Of a DNA stretch of 64,000 bases, positions 53,037 through 56,409 are shown in pieces; position 1 is the stretch's first letter, and each line of letters starts with the position of its first letter. The notes under the pieces were generated by a model. That model was not told the origin of the DNA. It did not search any database and worked only from the letters and a program-made list of their open reading frames with translations. The position numbers and the translations under genes were made by a program. Source of the stretch: Platerodrilus igneus (taxonomy: Eukaryota > Arthropoda > Insecta > Coleoptera > Lycidae); contig JARFIW010001491.1 in the NCBI GenBank assembly GCA_036346225.1, positions 930,001 to 994,000 of the forward strand. Direction: 5' to 3'.

Positions 53037-54556
53037 CATATTCCTTACTTTATATATATATGCTTATATATACCTAGATAATGAACTTTGTACTCGATAT
53101 CTGGTTGTAAAACTGAATAATCTGGTTATTTTCATCAAAGTATAATATTATACTTGATGCTTCGAATAAGTGACATGATGTCATAAATAGGAATTTGTGC
53201 AGCCAAATTCTAAACAGAACTGAGAATACATAGCGTATTGTTGGTATTGCAATGCAGTGTTGTCAAGCCTATTTTATTCAGTTTGAAGTTAACGCATATC
53301 ATTTGAGGTCTGAACCTATCTTCATGTTAGTGTCAATTGTTAGTTATAATGAGTTGTCATTTGCATCTATAATGCTGAGTTGATGTGAGGATATTTTTTA
53401 TTTGCATGTAGATTTGTTTATACAACAATGATTCAAATATTTTTGCAAAATTACTGATAATTGAAATTGGTCTGTAGTTAGCTATATCAGATTTAGCCCC
53501 ACTCTTAAATACGGGGCAAATTCTAGCAAATTTCCACTGAGATGGAAATGTGCAAGATTTAATAACTAGATTAAATATAATGTTTAGTGGGTAAAGAAAG
53601 ATAAATTTACAATCTTTAATTAAAAAATTTGGTATTTTATCCATTCCAGCAGTTATGGAGTTCTTCAAATTGTTTATTGAATGTATAATATCATCATCCG
53701 AGATTATTTATTTATTTACCTAACACCATTACAAAACTAATCGATTACGATTTGGCTACTTTTTCCAATAGGAATCTAAATGTGGCACATGTATTATTAA
53801 TCAAAGTAGTAAACTTTACTAAAAACGGTGTTGAAGAACTAGTTATGATTTAGTATTCTAAATTGGAGGTCTGAAAAATCTTATAATTAAATATCATTAA
53901 TAGTTCCAACGAGAAACATATATAACATATAGGAATGCATTAAAAATGAAAAAGAAGGATTTGATGGTTGTATCCAAAGGAAAGTATTAGCATATCAGCA
54001 TTTCTAGAGCACATGCAGAAATAAGTGAATCTTTTTAACGAAGAAATAAGAAACCATAGAAGTACATTGAAACTGGAAAAAGAAGTTGTTTAATAGTTTG
54101 TAACTTTTGTAATTAATAAATGACAGAGAATTAATAAATTTAACTGGGAAAGTCTTAGAATCTTGAAAGGATATATTATAGGCCACTGATAATATACTTA
54201 ACAATGAACAATTGAATACTTATACAATTAGTAGAAATAAGAATTATCACCTCAATAATTTATATTACAGCAGTATTCAAAAGACGTATGTTTTATATAT
54301 AGTCCAGCCTTTATTATGCAATCTTGAGATTATAGCATTCCCCAAATGTTTATTTTGTTGCTAATGTCCTATATCTAAATTATAATTTGATTGTATCTGT
54401 TTTAGTGTGAAACCAGCAATATTTGACCTTATTTTGACATTGGTGATACTATTATATTTGGGAAGTATCTACTTGCTGATCCAAAATTTCAGTTTTGTGT
54501 ATGCAATTGCATGTACTATCTCATACAGTAAACCGAAATCAGTGAAATCATTGTAA
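5002..54556 (+). CDS. NCLN: Nicalin, seven coding exons (whole-gene span)
   Basis: Coding exons: 5002-5167, 5233-5420, 19664-19990, 20040-20249, 44348-44752, 44798-45018 and 54406-54556. They sum to 1,668 bp, 555 residues plus stop, and all joins keep frame with GT-AG introns. Human nicalin has 563 residues and the alignment I can recall is collinear end to end. Nicalin is a type I-like ER membrane protein; with NOMO and TMEM147 it forms the BOS complex that joins the Sec61 translocon for multipass membrane protein insertion. Visible: a signal anchor at residues about 15-31, a nicastrin/M28-peptidase-like lumenal domain, the strongly conserved 'INLAEDVLAWEHER' block in exon 5, and a C-terminal membrane segment in exon 7. 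The family is regarded as a non-catalytic peptidase relative. No disabling mutation is seen, so it looks functional. Confidence 0.95.
5233..5420 (+). CDS. NCLN: Nicalin exon 2
   Basis: The acceptor is 'tttgtag' at 5,226-5,232. Codon 56 (Gly) is split across intron 1. The exon encodes residues 56-118, including 'VNHEARS' and 'KAGALLIVV', which align with the same region of vertebrate nicalin. Donor GTTAGT at 5,421, phase 0. Intron 2, 14,243 bp, follows. Confidence 0.92.
5421..7685. other. Nicalin intron 2, 5' part, nothing recognised
   Basis: AT-rich intron sequence without a feature I can name. Confidence 0.4.
7686..7883 (+). pseudogene. Possible LINE ORF1 fragment
   Basis: A short frame containing 'PSSPRIIIARITLKEN' and 'ITQDLKK' resembles the C-terminal part of LINE ORF1 proteins, where a 'PR.I.v+f..k+....IL...' stretch is followed by 'i..DL'. 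Only this piece is seen and it could be chance. Confidence 0.25.
7884..9770. other. Nicalin intron 2, nothing recognised
   Basis: AT-rich. The stretch at 9,440-9,640 is somewhat richer in GC and holds a 60-codon minus-strand frame that I do not recognise. Confidence 0.35.
9780..10150 (+). pseudogene. Decayed LINE ORF1 fragment
   Basis: Frames read 'INDLQNKVIELEENL' (coiled-coil-like, about 9,850-9,895) followed by 'VTDRVIRSRNLILLSVEE' (9,927-9,980). This is the order seen in CR1/jockey-type ORF1 proteins: a coiled coil, then an 'ERx.RS+N+I.f.v.E' motif. Stops and shifts are frequent. Confidence 0.4.
10270..11156. mobile_element. Foldback / long-TIR MITE, 0.9 kb
   Basis: The left arm at 10,270-10,400 and right arm at 11,035-11,156 are near-perfect inverted copies over about 125 bp (outer 'ttcttaatcttctttggggatt', inner 'tttgacatttatgacataaa'). 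The arms contain 'aacgtttcgatcc', which recurs in related form in the hairpin at 20,279-20,382. No transposase lies between them; the interior carries the 70-bp tandem repeat. It is a non-autonomous element of unknown superfamily. A clear target duplication was not found. Confidence 0.7.
10752..10945. repeat. 70-bp tandem repeat, about 2.8 copies
   Basis: Three units start 'ggg' at 10,756, 10,826 and 10,896, giving an exact 70-bp period. Each contains an identical 'tttacacttgtcagatacca' followed by a variable half ('gttgtatatgg..tgaggcgacc' and variants). It lies inside the foldback element. Confidence 0.9.
11418..11452. repeat. (TA)n microsatellite
   Basis: About 30 bp of TA repeat preceded by 'ggtacaccctgtgtatatg', a wording typical of transposon ends in insects. 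Confidence 0.85.
11460..13280. repeat. G-poor, strand-asymmetric block
   Basis: The + strand is markedly poor in G and rich in T, A and C, unlike its flanks. There is no open frame of interest. Around 12,490 'ctctgagtggcgcac' recalls the start of dispersed repeat A. It ends in a (TA)n tract, like other G-poor blocks here. It is probably an old transposon in minus orientation. Confidence 0.35.
13281..13319. repeat. (TA)n microsatellite
   Basis: About 38 bp of TA repeat closing the G-poor block. Confidence 0.9.
13630..13815 (-). pseudogene. Possible pogo/Tigger transposase C-terminal fragment
   Basis: The minus strand reads 'KIKHSDALKSFSVCIQWAEEN' in pieces. This resembles the C-terminal helix region of DDE_1 (pogo/Tigger) transposases of insects ('..H.dAl..f..ci.WaEe.'). 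An in-frame stop follows. No other domain of the element was found nearby. Confidence 0.35.
13943..14105 (-). mobile_element. LTR and polypurine tract of a BEL/Pao-type element
   Basis: Read on the minus strand, a purine-rich 'aaggtgggagtga' (14,093-14,105) is followed at once by a 150-bp segment starting 'tgttagaattg' and ending 'tatactcgaca', i.e. TG...CA. That is the expected order of polypurine tract then 3' LTR. It sits downstream of the integrase remnant at 14,370-14,900 in the same orientation. The 5' LTR was not found. The LTR limits are inferred. Confidence 0.5.
14370..14900 (-). pseudogene. BEL/Pao pol remnant: integrase C-terminal part
   Basis: Minus-strand frames show, in order, 'VKDLLKRVLGKAI', 'EELYTILHDCEVLINS', 'PLTYV', a 'LKK..RYMQYLR' stretch, then 'RIHWPL' and 'VSRDGKTRVARLRTK'. 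This is the signature order of the integrase end of BEL/Pao LTR retrotransposons, the last part being the DUF5641-like tail with its 'WPL..I..v..G.DG..Rv' pattern. Stops and frameshifts make it inactive. Protease, reverse transcriptase and gag are absent; the element is 5'-truncated near 14,900. Confidence 0.75.
14901..15639. other. Intron sequence between two transposon remnants
   Basis: AT-rich. A minus-strand frame 'MAGKIEKDYFFNVP' starts near 15,036, but I cannot assign it to a family. Confidence 0.3.
15640..16302 (-). pseudogene. Decayed hAT transposase (DUF4371-type)
   Basis: The minus strand gives 'ETINQIVQTMRDLIKS', 'IFSIEVYTTQDISVFEQ' (about 16,040-16,100), 'KERLVNIVNLESTT' (about 15,960-16,000) and a 'NNMSGQYGGL' piece near 15,660-15,690. 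In DUF4371 hAT transposases and their MYM-type relatives these appear in the order '..S...D.TtD.s...Q', 'v.E.lv..v...stt', 'DgAanMsG.y.G'. Several stops and shifts are present. Neither termini nor the BED finger were found. Confidence 0.65.
16680..16910. repeat. CTTCGG-rich imperfect repeats
   Basis: Three related 45-50 bp stretches (about 16,690-16,735, 16,802-16,850 and 16,860-16,905) are built from 'cttcggaaggcttcgg', 'gtcttcggtgttcttcgg' and 'ctttggcagacgtc' modules. They are imperfect and not evenly spaced. Confidence 0.55.
16915..17165. other. GC-richer island with unassigned minus-strand frame
   Basis: This 250 bp is clearly richer in G and C than its surroundings. A 68-codon minus-strand frame (17,154-16,948) rich in Pro, Ser and Arg lies in it. 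I recognise no domain. It may be the start of a decayed element that also includes the CTTCGG repeats. Confidence 0.3.
17563..18019 (-). pseudogene. MADF/BESS-like exon with premature stop
   Basis: The minus strand has an acceptor 'ttttttgtatttacag' before base 18,019, then one frame down to TAA at 17,563. It begins 'CNTWQKVIKTHSYASGAKKRQ', which fits the C-terminal part of MADF DNA-binding domains (a 'C...W..lr..y......SG..akk' pattern). It ends with 'LPDDKFLFFIPNIKLS', similar to a BESS motif. The middle is Ser/Thr-rich. A single in-frame TGA at 17,929-17,931 breaks it. Just upstream, 'QIREVGKNLNMD' (about 18,060-18,115) would fit the preceding part of a MADF domain. Either a decayed gene copy or a transposon-carried protein; moderately uncertain. 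Confidence 0.4.
18020..18646. other. Between the THAP-like and MADF-like exons
   Basis: AT-rich, possibly intron of a minus-strand gene. Beyond the short MADF-like piece noted at about 18,060-18,115, no exon was identified. Confidence 0.3.
18647..18894 (-). CDS. THAP-like zinc-finger exon (partial gene)
   Basis: Minus-strand exon bounded by acceptor 'ctgttttag' and donor 'gtaaga'. It reads 'VRQWLEACNRKELI', then 'SPTEMYINCKIHAQHFHYKMF', then 'RLLLSAYPLF'. This fits the second half of a THAP domain ('W...C.r.d......n..iC..HF....f......rL...A.Pt.f'). The third zinc Cys of the usual 'iCs.HF' seems replaced by His ('KIHAQHF'). The first exon with the two leading Cys was not found. THAP proteins bind DNA, and P-element transposases also start with this domain. 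It could be the 5' part of a gene continuing at 18,019-17,563, or an isolated fragment. The open frame plus proper splice sites argue that it was recently coding. Confidence 0.45.
18895..19663. other. Nicalin intron 2, 3' end
   Basis: AT-rich. A 98-codon + frame at 19,081-19,377 has no recognisable domain. The sequence ends with the 'tatctttacag' acceptor of exon 3. Confidence 0.4.
19664..19990 (+). CDS. NCLN: Nicalin exon 3
   Basis: 109 codons, residues 119-227, phase 0 at both ends. It contains 'QETTIPVYF' (human 'METAVPVYF'), 'KSAAEAL', 'AANGYQI' and 'GKIPTIAVVAYYDSKGIAP'. The last corresponds to human 'LPTIVIVAHYDAFGVAP', where M28 peptidases carry their first metal-binding His and Asp; here the His is Tyr. 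Donor GTATGT at 19,991. Intron 3 is only 49 bp. Confidence 0.94.
20040..20249 (+). CDS. NCLN: Nicalin exon 4
   Basis: 70 codons, residues 228-297. It shows 'LSFGAESNASGVVMLLEL' (human 'LSLGADSNGSGVSVLLEL') and 'LTGGGKFNFQGSKKWLED' (human 'ASGGGKFNYQGTKRWLED'). Donor GTAAGA at 20,250. Intron 4 is 24,098 bp and opens with a foldback hairpin 30 bp from the splice site. Confidence 0.95.
20279..20382. mobile_element. Minimal foldback hairpin
   Basis: Arms at 20,281-20,322 and 20,339-20,381 are perfect or near-perfect inverted copies ('gggtattaaaccactcagag', 'tttttaaaattg'), separated by about 15 bp containing 'tttacgtttcg'. The arms and the sequence up to 20,425 ('caaaccacaacaaacataca') match the outer end of the foldback element at 10,240-10,310, so this is a second, much shorter member of that family. 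Confidence 0.8.
20540..21003 (-). pseudogene. DDE_3-type transposase, C-terminal part
   Basis: Minus-strand frames read 'IIVHGGSLDGFVKGASF', 'GKINSKLFAQSFTDNLIPEL' and 'EEPSLIIMYNA'. In DDE_3 (Tc1/IS630-like) transposases these correspond to '..hagg..GfvpgA', 'YHdeMn...F..WF...LiPnL' and 'psvIVmDNA.yH'. The catalytic Asp of 'DNA' is Tyr here. A weaker tail reaches about 20,540. The N-terminal part lies across the inserted element at 21,006-22,786. Confidence 0.65.
21006..22786 (+). mobile_element. Tc1/mariner-superfamily element with very long TIRs (rosa-like)
   Basis: A 1,781-bp element flanked by TA on both sides (21,004-21,005 and 22,787-22,788). The left TIR (about 21,006-21,279) and right TIR (about 22,506-22,786) are inverted copies of some 275-280 bp, opening 'cagtgcttcccaaaag' / ending 'cttttgggaagcactg'. 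The right copy carries a small G insertion ('gggtggggggtt'). Between them lies one decayed transposase. TA targets and a DDD transposase place it in the Tc1/mariner superfamily. Confidence 0.9.
21409..22479 (+). pseudogene. Transposase of the rosa-like element (frameshifted)
   Basis: It starts with ATG 'MTLNEAERIEILMMIGFGD', a DUF4817-like N-terminus, and would end at TAA 22,477. The catalytic core shows 'MFSDEATFYLNG' (first Asp), 'WLQQDGAPP' (second Asp) and, after frameshift correction, the third Asp in a '..LDYFLWG' motif. Spacing between the second and third Asp is about 41 residues, which fits the DD41D (rosa) group rather than DD34D mariner. At least four single-base indels (near 21,480-21,600, 22,090, 22,170 and 22,270) and a stop break it. 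Only 21,754-22,128 is a long clean frame. Confidence 0.8.
22800..22930 (-). pseudogene. DDE_3-type transposase, N-terminal part
   Basis: The minus strand reads 'KLQAQPLVLKLVNYFEEKKN' then 'SVTSVNAVHKVI', matching the helix-turn-helix start of DDE_3 transposases ('..r..v..v..yF..ek..g....+..v..rv'). Its continuation is at 21,003-20,540, on the other side of the rosa-like element. The two pieces are one gene split by that insertion. Confidence 0.5.
23029..26133 (+). mobile_element. Nearly complete hAT transposon, 3.1 kb
   Basis: 14-bp perfect terminal inverted repeats 'cagggtgtctactg' (23,029-23,042) and its complement at 26,120-26,133. AATATA flanks both sides (23,023-23,028 and 26,134-26,139); hAT elements normally make 8-bp duplications, so only six of eight bases may be preserved. 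Subterminal repeats of the type 'gtcactaaa' / 'gtcacgaa' occur at both ends, as expected for transposase binding sites. The interior holds the transposase. Confidence 0.88.
23664..25801 (+). pseudogene. hAT transposase with BED finger, lightly damaged
   Basis: ATG at 23,664 opens 'MPGKCSFSELWLTNPIFKSW', followed by a BED-type finger with 'CAYC' (about 23,760) and 'HCKGLKH' (about 23,820). The core has 'CISFDESLNK' (first acidic site, about 24,265-24,295) and 'SMDGPNVN' (about 24,473). The C-terminus has 'WRNERLDIYFPKL' and the dimerisation motif 'HSNALVERGFSMNKECL' (about 25,563-25,615). Four lesions: a frameshift in the A-run near 23,765-23,790, a TGA at 24,693, a frameshift near 25,190 and no other obvious break; frames are otherwise open for about 700 codons. 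A recent copy of an autonomous family is likely elsewhere in this genome. Confidence 0.85.
26230..26650 (-). pseudogene. LINE ORF2 C-terminal fragment
   Basis: Minus strand 'RVIFSLIFLNKLIHGLIDTTNLL' (read in pieces), 'LNFHVPQ' and, further on, 'QNCNQISNKCDIFY'. This order is typical of the C-terminus of jockey-type ORF2 proteins ('R....fLyKli.g.id...LL..+.f.vP', then 'cN......DiF'). One frame is open from 26,647 to 26,393. Confidence 0.55.
26651..27699. other. Nicalin intron 4, nothing firm
   Basis: AT-rich. A minus-strand stretch at 27,000-27,360 has faint gag-like or zinc-finger-like spacing ('CRQC') but too many stops to call. A short + frame at 27,475-27,678 is not recognised. Confidence 0.3.
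27943..28700 (-). pseudogene. LINE endonuclease/RT junction fragment
   Basis: On the minus strand: the end of an endonuclease domain ('LNIIIANDLLLNNSIHHSTI', 28,680 downward), a linker with 'PSWYNNKFKSLI' and 'KKLAHKRYKQLN', then 'LLFAVYFSTVYLL' and 'SEGPDDIPSTVLKQ' (28,000-27,943), the start of a reverse transcriptase ('GPDGIP..vLk'). A weak continuation reaches about 27,700. A jockey-like clade is the best guess. The coding sequence runs uninterrupted across 28,086, which shows that this is the native left side of duplicated unit copy 1. Confidence 0.6.
28780..28960 (-). pseudogene. LINE gag zinc-knuckle remnant (copy 1)
   Basis: Minus strand 'KTPAKHIYEVKFKTYDGPKA' then 'RCKNCG**RLHIMKDC' fits the CCHC zinc knuckle of jockey/I-type gag proteins, preceded by an RRM-like end. 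Two stops interrupt it. The equivalent in copy 2 lies at about 32,510-32,692. Confidence 0.45.
29679..30181. mobile_element. 503-bp MITE with 8-bp target duplication (copy 1)
   Basis: Flanked by CAATGACT at 29,671-29,678 and 30,182-30,189. Ends are inverted: 'atgtttacacagac' on the left, 'gtctgtgtaaacgtgat' on the right. Motifs of the form 'gtttacac' recur inside ('cgtttacacg', 'gtgtttacacggg'). No open frame. An 8-bp target duplication points to the hAT or P superfamily. Confidence 0.85.
30469..31090 (-). pseudogene. Transposase of the truncated element
   Basis: Minus-strand fragments in order: 'VSKSAASRILSV', 'YKIKLY', 'NNIIWSDEA' (first Asp), 'GGKFQYHIFENNHLSCRYIE', 'LHELLEDMPLEKRQK' and 'FQQDGA' (second Asp) right at the junction. 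This order is that of the DUF4817-type DDD transposases. Frameshifts occur near 30,760 and 30,480. The C-terminal third is lost at 30,468. Confidence 0.75.
30469..31818 (-). mobile_element. Truncated Tc1/mariner-type transposon between the duplicated units
   Basis: The minus strand starts at a TIR-like end 'cagtgtgtcccaaattgg' (31,818 downward), with TA at 31,819-31,820 as target. The TIR opening resembles that of the rosa-like element (cagtg..tcccaaa). The transposase runs from about 31,090 to 30,469 and stops abruptly at its second catalytic motif, where duplicated unit copy 1 begins. The other half of the element and its second TIR are missing. Confidence 0.75.
31819..34202. repeat. 2.4-kb direct duplication, copy 2
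   Basis: Direct repeat of 28,087-30,468. On its left it abuts the TIR end of the truncated transposon, with TA as the shared target. On its right it continues into 'actcacactgcc', unlike copy 1. It carries the same LINE remnants and a second copy of the MITE. Confidence 0.93.
33407..33912. mobile_element. MITE with 8-bp target duplication (copy 2)
   Basis: Same element as at 29,679-30,181, flanked by CAATGACT at 33,399-33,406 and 33,913-33,920. Because the target duplication is identical, it is the same insertion copied with the unit, not a second insertion. Confidence 0.85.
34203..36140. other. Nicalin intron 4, purine-rich stretch
   Basis: AT-rich with more G than C on the + strand, especially 34,600-35,950. 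It could be the leader or LTR part of an LTR element in + orientation, but no protein motif was found. A 130-bp segment at 35,606-35,735 begins TGTCGA and ends TCGACA; this alone is not enough to call an LTR. Confidence 0.3.
36150..36560 (-). pseudogene. LINE endonuclease fragment
   Basis: The minus strand reads 'FDVIALKQTALFSVISNTEL' and 'FPPNYEV' (36,510-36,420), fitting 'dvi.LtETwl...i...el...nY.v' of apurinic-type LINE endonucleases. It then reads 'ILIIYIPPDKPLVSE' (about 36,260-36,215), matching the 'i.vYrPP....' strand. Stops separate the pieces. It belongs with the ORF1 fragment just upstream on the same strand. Confidence 0.5.
36690..37257 (-). pseudogene. LINE ORF1-like fragment
   Basis: The minus strand shows a coiled-coil-like 'ISSLKKEIELLKTGIDF', then 'NILIFNMD', 'IASDVKNVSKIVQKPDAIMF', 'VVRLGLLLPGKIQPVKIIL' and 'AEARIILKNKK'. 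The coiled coil, the 'N+i+fn..E' site, the '..R.G......+Pl+v.l' strand and a later '..il+n.k.' helix match CR1/L1-type ORF1 order. Two or three stops break it. Confidence 0.5.
37258..41112. other. Nicalin intron 4, nothing recognised
   Basis: Almost 4 kb of AT-rich sequence. A tail-like 'tatttatttatttatt' at about 39,810-39,830 and the following A-rich text resemble a LINE or SINE 3' end. Short minus-strand frames at 40,006-40,421 show no known motif. Confidence 0.35.
41113..41571 (-). other. Unassigned 152-codon open frame
   Basis: The longest unexplained frame in the intron. The product is Leu/Tyr/Lys-rich with hydrophobic stretches ('PYLIILCLMISRVIVSFLYH') and I recognise no domain. In sequence this AT-rich it may be chance, or the tail of a decayed receptor or LINE. 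No splice sites or homologous neighbours support it. Confidence 0.15.
41750..41905. repeat. Two-copy tandem repeat, about 86 bp
   Basis: 'actaaaatttattcattatc' plus 'cctcgatgtg' occurs at 41,785 and again at 41,871, each preceded by related 'gttttctactaga' / 'gtttttctactaaa' text. Confidence 0.7.
41906..42120. other. GC-richer island in intron 4
   Basis: About 200 bp with clearly higher GC than the flanks. A 62-codon minus-strand frame (42,110-41,922), rich in Arg, Ser and Gly, is not recognised. Possibly part of a decayed LTR element. Confidence 0.25.
42470..43160 (+). pseudogene. Decayed mariner transposase (Mos1/mellifera type)
   Basis: Fragments in order: 'HELTERQTINRNATFDTLLL' (about 42,510), 'STSMARPNYFGKKTMLCVWW' and 'DQKGIVYHESL' (42,680-42,770), 'LINSNHALLDKLPQ' (about 42,815), a degraded 'ILQHGHSS' at the second Asp, 'PPYSQDLALSDYHSF' with the third Asp (about 42,910-42,955) and a C-terminal 'QSDGKH' (about 43,080). 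This is the layout of DD34D mariner transposases. The N-terminal third is missing and frames are broken. Confidence 0.85.
43170..44347. other. Nicalin intron 4, 3' end
   Basis: AT-rich, no feature recognised. It ends with the acceptor 'tatttttag' of exon 5. Confidence 0.4.
44348..44752 (+). CDS. NCLN: Nicalin exon 5
   Basis: 135 codons, residues 298-432. It includes 'LCLDTV', 'MHVSKPPKEG' (human 'LHVSKPPREG'), the most conserved block 'INLAEDVLAWEHERYSIRRL' (human 'INLAEDVLAWEHERFAIRRL') and 'AFTISSLRTHRD'. Phase 0 on both sides. Donor GTAAGT at 44,753. Intron 5 is 45 bp. Confidence 0.96.
44798..45018 (+). CDS. NCLN: Nicalin exon 6
   Basis: Residues 433-505 plus two bases of codon 506. It shows 'LEGWLSFISSEPRAAQLL' (human '..DWLTNQPRAAQLV') and 'DKRDPDFMFYE' (human 'DKRDPEFVFYD'). 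The donor is GTAAGT at 45,019. Reading through would meet a TAA at once, so the short ORF ends are splice-related, not a real terminus. Intron 6 is 9,387 bp. Confidence 0.94.
45170..45330 (-). pseudogene. LINE 3' end fragment, copy 1
   Basis: About 80% identical to 45,555-45,700: 'cggtttgacacagctctaa', 'atacccttcacaacctaaat' and 'aataatttgactaatatag' occur in both. It codes for the C-terminal tail of the same LINE family on the minus strand, with stops. Confidence 0.6.
45555..45900 (-). pseudogene. LINE ORF2 C-terminus, copy 2
   Basis: An open minus-strand frame of 101 codons: 'MLKISWTDRVTNEEVYRR', 'RRDRMIGHQLRHERLF', 'GSPRQSYISQI' and a C-terminal 'LAQNRQEFR'. This is the typical C-terminal tail of insect endonuclease/reverse-transcriptase LINEs ('l.i.WtdrvtNeeVl.r', 'r...iGH.lRh', 'G.pR..y..qi', 'la.dR..wR'). 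The element is 5'-truncated. Confidence 0.8.
45901..47217. other. Nicalin intron 6, nothing recognised
   Basis: AT-rich sequence without an identifiable feature. Confidence 0.4.
47218..47700 (+). repeat. Dispersed repeat B, copy 1
   Basis: Collinear with 58,505-58,960: 'gtaacaata..aagg.tgc.' then 'cagtggtg', then 'ggttcctat.gaa', then 'atggctgaaatacaaaca', then 'ctgaaag.ctttttctac', then 'tttggtcaaatta' and 'ggggt.gcttg'. About 70% identity over the best parts. No coding capacity. The text around 'taacaat' followed by a short GC-richer motif recalls an LTR end plus primer site, but this is not proven. Confidence 0.5.
47701..49259. other. G-poor intron sequence
   Basis: G-depleted + strand. 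Two short + frames (47,853-48,035 and 48,503-48,715) are not recognised. Probably interior of an old repeat lying between repeat B and repeat A copies. Confidence 0.3.
49260..49930. repeat. Dispersed repeat A, copy 2
   Basis: Collinear with 1-740, same orientation (see that entry). It lies directly before the triplicated primer-site-like motif at 49,951. Confidence 0.45.
49951..50096 (-). repeat. Three primer-binding-site-like motifs in tandem
   Basis: Related 29-30 bp motifs at 49,951-49,977, 50,018-50,046 and 50,067-50,096. On the minus strand they read 'ccaataatggcagcccaagc' + 'gcggggctt', 'ccaataatgtcgacccaata' + 'gtggggctc' and 'aataatgacgtccaatgg' + 'tggtgctc'. The core TGGCGnCCAAnnnGGGGC begins with TGG, as primer-binding sites complementary to a tRNA 3' CCA do, and follows an LTR-like 'caataa'. 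Such a site is normally single per element. Confidence 0.4.
50110..52976. repeat. G-poor, strand-asymmetric block
   Basis: Nearly 3 kb with strong G depletion on the + strand, most extreme at 51,600-52,500, and no convincing frame (a 99-codon + frame at 51,203-51,502 is not recognised). It lies between the primer-site-like motifs and a long (TA)n tract. If the motifs are genuine this would be LTR or flanking sequence of a minus-oriented retrotransposon. Confidence 0.35.
52979..53032. repeat. (TA)n microsatellite
   Basis: About 50 bp TA repeat, the longest in the window. Confidence 0.92.
53345..53705 (-). pseudogene. LINE reverse transcriptase fragment
   Basis: Minus strand 'SITAGMDKIPNFLIKDC', 'PSQWKFARICPVFKSG' and 'NYRPISIISNFAKIFESLLY'. 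These are the first reverse transcriptase blocks of jockey/CR1-like ORF2 ('s.G.DgIp...lk.c', 'P..WK.a.v.PifKsG', 'nYRPIsils...KifEkl'). One open frame of 103 codons; both sides truncated. Confidence 0.85.
53706..54405. other. Nicalin intron 6, 3' end
   Basis: AT-rich; starts with a 'ttatttatttatt' tail-like run. The last bases 'ctgttttag' form the acceptor for exon 7. Confidence 0.4.
54406..54556 (+). CDS. NCLN: Nicalin exon 7 (terminal)
   Basis: The first base completes codon 506. It then reads 'VKPAIFDLILTLVILLYLGS' (human 'VKPAVFDLLLAVGIAAYLGM'), giving the C-terminal membrane segment at about residues 508-545, and a basic cytosolic end 'SKPKSVKSL' before TAA at 54,554-54,556. Too short to stand out as an open frame; found by looking for the expected C-terminus. 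No canonical AATAAA follows within about 250 bp, so the 3' end is unplaced. Confidence 0.92.
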
Positions 54557-54799
54557 ACAATGCCGAAATTAACTTGTTACTTTTATTATTTGTTTAGTAA
54601 GTATTAGTAGTTGTTATTTACAATTTTGTGAGGTTGTTAAATTATAGTTGATAATAATTTTTGTTTATTGAATGTAATTTGGATGGTCAGGGTTGGTGTT
54701 TATGCTATGGGTGGCCACTGAAAGGCTGAATGATATCAAAAATATATTTTAAAAACACGTTTTCTAAATTTTTCATTGTTTAACTTTGAAATATAATTC

Positions 54800-55045
54800 A
54801 TGGATCTTTTTCAGCATTATATGCAGAAAATAATATTCTCAAATGAATACTGTTCTTTTGCTCATAAATATGGACCATTCTTCCATAGCATCTTCCATGA
54901 TCTTACACGTTTCAGGTTTTAAATGTTGAATTTCAGTTAGAATGTTATTCCTAACTTCTTGAGTTGTTTGAGGTTTATTTATGTAACCTGTTTTGTCAAG
55001 TGGCCCTGCAAAGTGGAATTCTAGTGCCTGCCAAACAAGTTAGCA
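54800..55045 (-). pseudogene. Tc1-like transposase C-terminal fragment
   Basis: The minus strand reads 'GYINKPQTTQEVRNNILTEI' and 'QHLKPETCKIMEDAMEE', which fits the C-terminal 'vy..kP.tl.eLk..I..ei..i..e.l..v' region of DUF4817-type transposases. No catalytic part or TIR was found. Confidence 0.45.
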
Positions 55046-56409
55046 CAAAATGATTTGAAATTGTGACGAATTTGTATTTTAATTATGATTGAAAGATATT
55101 TACCATCTGATTACCGACAGTTATGAAATGTAATACTTTGTAAACAGGTTATTATGTTGCGATAAAATGGCAATGCAAATTAGATTGCTACATAGAAACC
55201 AACATATCTCCATAAGTTTTCTTGTGATTAGTAGGTCTTCGCTCCTAGAAATCAATATCAACTATCTTAAAGTATTTCATTGGATAATTGAAATAAAAAA
55301 TATTTACTGGTACTGGTAACGACATCGTATTGAAGTAACAGAAGCCAATAACAAATCCTTTTCTGGTATTCATACAGTTTAATGAAATTGCGCAAAAATC
55401 AAATATCCATTAGACCCATATGTTTCTACATTCAAGGTTCCTGTAGAAAAATAGCAATAACCTCGATACTCGTTACTTTAAATTACACAAAGTTTCAATC
55501 CTCGTACAGTATTAAGAACTCATATTAATTAGTTAAAAGTCGAAAGGTTTTTTAAAGGACGGCCACATATTATTTTCTTCTGATGTCACTACACTGTTCA
55601 CAAGTATGCCCGGTCATGAAGCATTTAACAATAGTTGAAACCTTACTTTTGGAAAGGAATGTGAACAAATTTACATGAAGGCTTTTCTGTAATTTTTTAT
55701 ATGTAATAAATCATGAAATTCGCCTGTAAATATCAATAAAAATAAGTCTGAATTATAATTTTGTTTTTAATTCATAACAATACAATTTCGGCCAAAATCT
55801 CAAAATTTGATATTTGTGAGAAAAGGTCTGCCTTTGAGCGACACGTCCTGGGATCGATATAAATTCAATAACTGAAAAATTACATGAGGTGAAAGTAGTT
55901 TAATAAAAAGACTATTCACAAATGCAGAATGCATTTAAATCACTGCAAAATGTATCTAACGAAAACAACACAAAAATGAAAGAAACAAACTTATTGAAAC
56001 CTTGTTTGGGTACAAATTATATATCTTAAATTACAAAATAGTGTTAACATTTTACTTTAGGACATTCCTCAACAGTGGTAAAACATTTTACATTTTTAAC
56101 GTTAACCAAAATTATAACTTTCTCTATGACGTACCAGTCATCGATAACATTATAGGGTACACCCAAGACATTGAAGTTTTTGCAAATGATGATAGCTACA
56201 CAATTGCATAGTTGCACTGACTTTGGCTTAGACGCATTGATGCAATTAACTTTCACAAAAGAGACAATAGCATTAATAATAACACGTTATTTTTTTATTT
56301 TATATTAAAGATGCCCTTCAAAGCGATGGGCGGTTCTTGTATCCAAACATAAAGAAAGCATTCATTATACTTACATCTGCTTTATCAAAAATGATAAAGT
56401 CTATGGTAG
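55046..56409. other. Intergenic, nothing recognised
   Basis: AT-rich. A 69-codon + frame at 56,002-56,211 precedes the integrase remnant and could be part of the same element, but shows no known motif. Confidence 0.3.
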
